Shown here piece by piece: positions 6,533 to 7,902 of a DNA stretch of 7,902 nucleotides. The position numbers were made by a program, and so were the translations under genes. The stretch is from Saprospiraceae bacterium (GTDB lineage Bacteria; Bacteroidota; Bacteroidia; Chitinophagales; Saprospiraceae). Location: NCBI GenBank assembly GCA_029262975.1, contig JAJCYJ010001013.1:1-7902 (forward strand), in the 5' to 3' direction. The notes under the pieces were generated by a model. It had not been told where the DNA came from, did not search any database, and was given only the letters and a program-made list of their open reading frames with translations. The first letter of the stretch is position 1. Each line of letters begins with the position of its first letter.

Positions 6533-7567
6533 ATGAAAAAGGTAGTTTGTTTTGGAGAAATAATGCTTCGATTAACGCCTCCTGATATGAGGCGTTTTTC
6601 GCAAGCTTATTCTTTTGACGTGGTATACGGTGGAGGAGAAAGTAATGTAGCGGTATCTCTTGCCAACTATGGTGTGCCTGCAACATTTGTCAGTCGTATA
6701 CCTAAGAACGACATTGGAGAATGTGCTATCATGGAATTGCGCAAAAGAAATGTCGATGTGTCACATATACTTAGGGGAGGCGAACGACTTGGCATATACT
6801 TTTTGGAGATAGGTGCTGTTAGTCGGGGAAGCAAAGTGGTTTATGATCGCGCTTACTCAGCAATTTCCACGATTAAGACCGGCATGGTGGACTGGGATGA
6901 AGTATTTAAAGATGCCGACTGGTTTCATTGGACGGGCATAACACCTGCTATTTCCCAGGGTGCTGCGGAAGCATGTCTTGAAGCAATCAAAAAAGCCAAT
7001 GAATTAGGTATTACCGTATCTACCGATCTCAATTACCGAAAAAATTTATGGAATTACGGTAAGGCGCCATCAGAAGTAATGCCGGAACTGGTGGCAGGCT
7101 GTGATATTATACTTGGCAATGAAGAAGATGCTGAAAAGCATTTTGATATTCATCCGGATGGGGTAGATGTTACAAAGGGAGATTCGATTGATTCCAAAGC
7201 ATATATTTCGGTTTGCAGAAAATTGATGGAGCGGTTTCCAAGATGTAAAAAAGTAATTGTTACGCTTCGCGGATCGATAAGTGCTTCACATAATTCTTGG
7301 TCTGGGGTACTTTATAATGGAGATCAATTATTAGAAACTTCTACTTATCAAATCACACATATTGTTGACCGAGTCGGCGGTGGTGACAGTTTTATGGGTG
7401 GACTGATATACGGGTTGAAGACTTATAAGGAAGATCAGAAAGCTCTGGATTTTGCTGTTGCCGCATCATGTCTGAAACATACAATTTACGGAGATGCCAA
7501 TCTGGCGACCAAAGAAGAAGTAGAAAAATTGATGACAGGCGATGCCAGTGGAAGGGTGAGCCGATAA
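6533..7567 (+). CDS. kdgK: 2-keto-3-deoxygluconate kinase (PfkB/ribokinase family)
   Basis: The enzyme phosphorylates KDG with ATP to KDPG, the step after the SDR in cytoplasmic alginate (and pectin) catabolism. The 344-aa protein has the PfkB N-terminal substrate region GGGESNVAVSLANYG (33-47), a sugar-acid binding segment with Tyr and Arg around 88-106 (GIYFLEIG, YDRAYSAI), and the middle segment STDLNYRKNLW (163-173). The C-terminal signature is DRVGGGDSFMGG (279-290), whose Asp285 is the expected catalytic base and whose glycines form the anion hole. YDRAYSA and DLNYRKNLW are features of KDG kinases rather than ribokinases. The frame is complete, and ATG 6533 lies 26 bases after the SDR stop, so the two are likely co-transcribed. 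KDPG aldolase, which usually follows, is not found downstream in this window. Alternative: another sugar kinase of the same family, less likely given the locus. Confidence 0.9.
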   Translation: MKKVVCFGEIMLRLTPPDMRRFSQAYSFDVVYGGGESNVAVSLANYGVPATFVSRIPKNDIGECAIMELRKRNVDVSHILRGGERLGIYFLEIGAVSRGSKVVYDRAYSAISTIKTGMVDWDEVFKDADWFHWTGITPAISQGAAEACLEAIKKANELGITVSTDLNYRKNLWNYGKAPSEVMPELVAGCDIILGNEEDAEKHFDIHPDGVDVTKGDSIDSKAYISVCRKLMERFPRCKKVIVTLRGSISASHNSWSGVLYNGDQLLETSTYQITHIVDRVGGGDSFMGGLIYGLKTYKEDQKALDFAVAASCLKHTIYGDANLATKEEVEKLMTGDASGRVSR

Positions 7568-7902
7568 TGTTATCGATGATACTGTTTGACCTTTTTTAAG
7601 AATATCAAAGTACATCACTATAAATGTGTGAAAGCTTGATATTCAAGCCATGACCATCCCACTAAACTTTATATATATCCTTATTAACATCGATTATGAA
7701 GTAAGAAGAGCGAAAAATTAGCGATTAAAGGATTGCGTAGCATTTTTTGCAGAAAAATTACTGAATAATACAAAATGAACCAACTACTATCATTCGAATG
7801 AATTAATTTGTGAATATCCGACGCAGGATTGGGGATTTTACATATTTATCTGAAAGTAGATGTTCAGGATACTGATTATAAGCCTCTTTTTATTTGGGAG
7901 TT
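7568..7902. other. 335-base AT-rich stretch without a recognisable gene
   Basis: All six frames are broken by stops at short intervals, and I recognise no KDPG aldolase, transposase or RNA gene. The stretch holds several small symmetric elements. A stem-loop overlaps the kinase stop (CGATAA at 7562-7567 with TTATCG at 7570-7575), with a T6 run only 16 bases further on. A 9-bp inverted repeat (GAATATCAA 7600-7608, TTGATATTC 7636-7644) shares bases with a tight hairpin (GCTTGA 7634-7639, TCAAGC 7643-7648). A 12-bp perfect palindrome, TCATTCGAATGA, lies at 7790-7801. The last 89 bases are open in one + frame to the window edge, but too short to call a gene. Confidence 0.6.

Noticed and set aside
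1..7902. CRISPR array, tRNA, rRNA or insertion sequence
   Set aside because: No regularly spaced repeats, cloverleaf-like sequence, rRNA core sequence, transposase frame or flanking terminal repeats were seen; the deletions carry no visible mobile-element scar.

Overview
The window is part of an alginate utilisation locus (a polysaccharide utilisation locus, PUL) from a member of the Bacteroidota, probably a marine or alga-associated Cytophagia or Flavobacteriia species. The evidence is a PL7 alginate lyase and a PL17 oligoalginate lyase, both lipoproteins, followed by an SDR-family reductase and a PfkB-family 2-keto-3-deoxygluconate kinase. AT-rich DNA, weak Shine-Dalgarno sequences and short gaps in AT-rich runs also fit Bacteroidota. 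All genes are on the + strand.

Layout: bases 1-425 hold the 3' end of a secreted beta-sandwich, carbohydrate-binding-like protein, the kind of gene often found behind SusC/SusD in such loci. Bases 439-1368 hold the PL7 lyase, followed by a stem-loop terminator near 1459-1495. Bases 1523-2716 hold a broken Nramp-family transporter with two frameshifts and a missing C-terminus. It runs directly into the last 51 codons of a different gene (2692-2847), probably a parallel beta-helix lyase such as PL6. An intact PL17 lyase follows one base later (2849-5119). Bases 5234-5723 hold an MFS transporter that lost its middle (the first four or so membrane segments joined to the last one) and has no ATG start. 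An intact SDR (5754-6506) and an intact KDG kinase (6533-7567) follow. Bases 7568-7902 contain no gene I can recognise.

How the genes fit together (family knowledge plus inference): the PL7 enzyme cuts alginate at the cell surface. PL17, with the lost beta-helix lyase, reduces oligomers to unsaturated monouronates, which open to DEH. The MFS protein would have imported these. The SDR would reduce DEH to 2-keto-3-deoxygluconate (KDG), and the kinase would make KDPG. KdgF and KDPG aldolase are not in the window.

The main oddity is that all soluble enzymes fully inside the window, apart from the beta-helix remnant, are intact, while both membrane transporters are wrecked by several independent lesions. 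This is either real decay of the locus or an assembly or sequencing problem. The Nramp-like gene, even after reconstruction, lacks the family's metal-binding motifs (DPGN to GTGS, MPH to AAA). It is therefore probably not an ordinary Mn/Fe importer and is the best candidate here for an undescribed role in carbohydrate loci.
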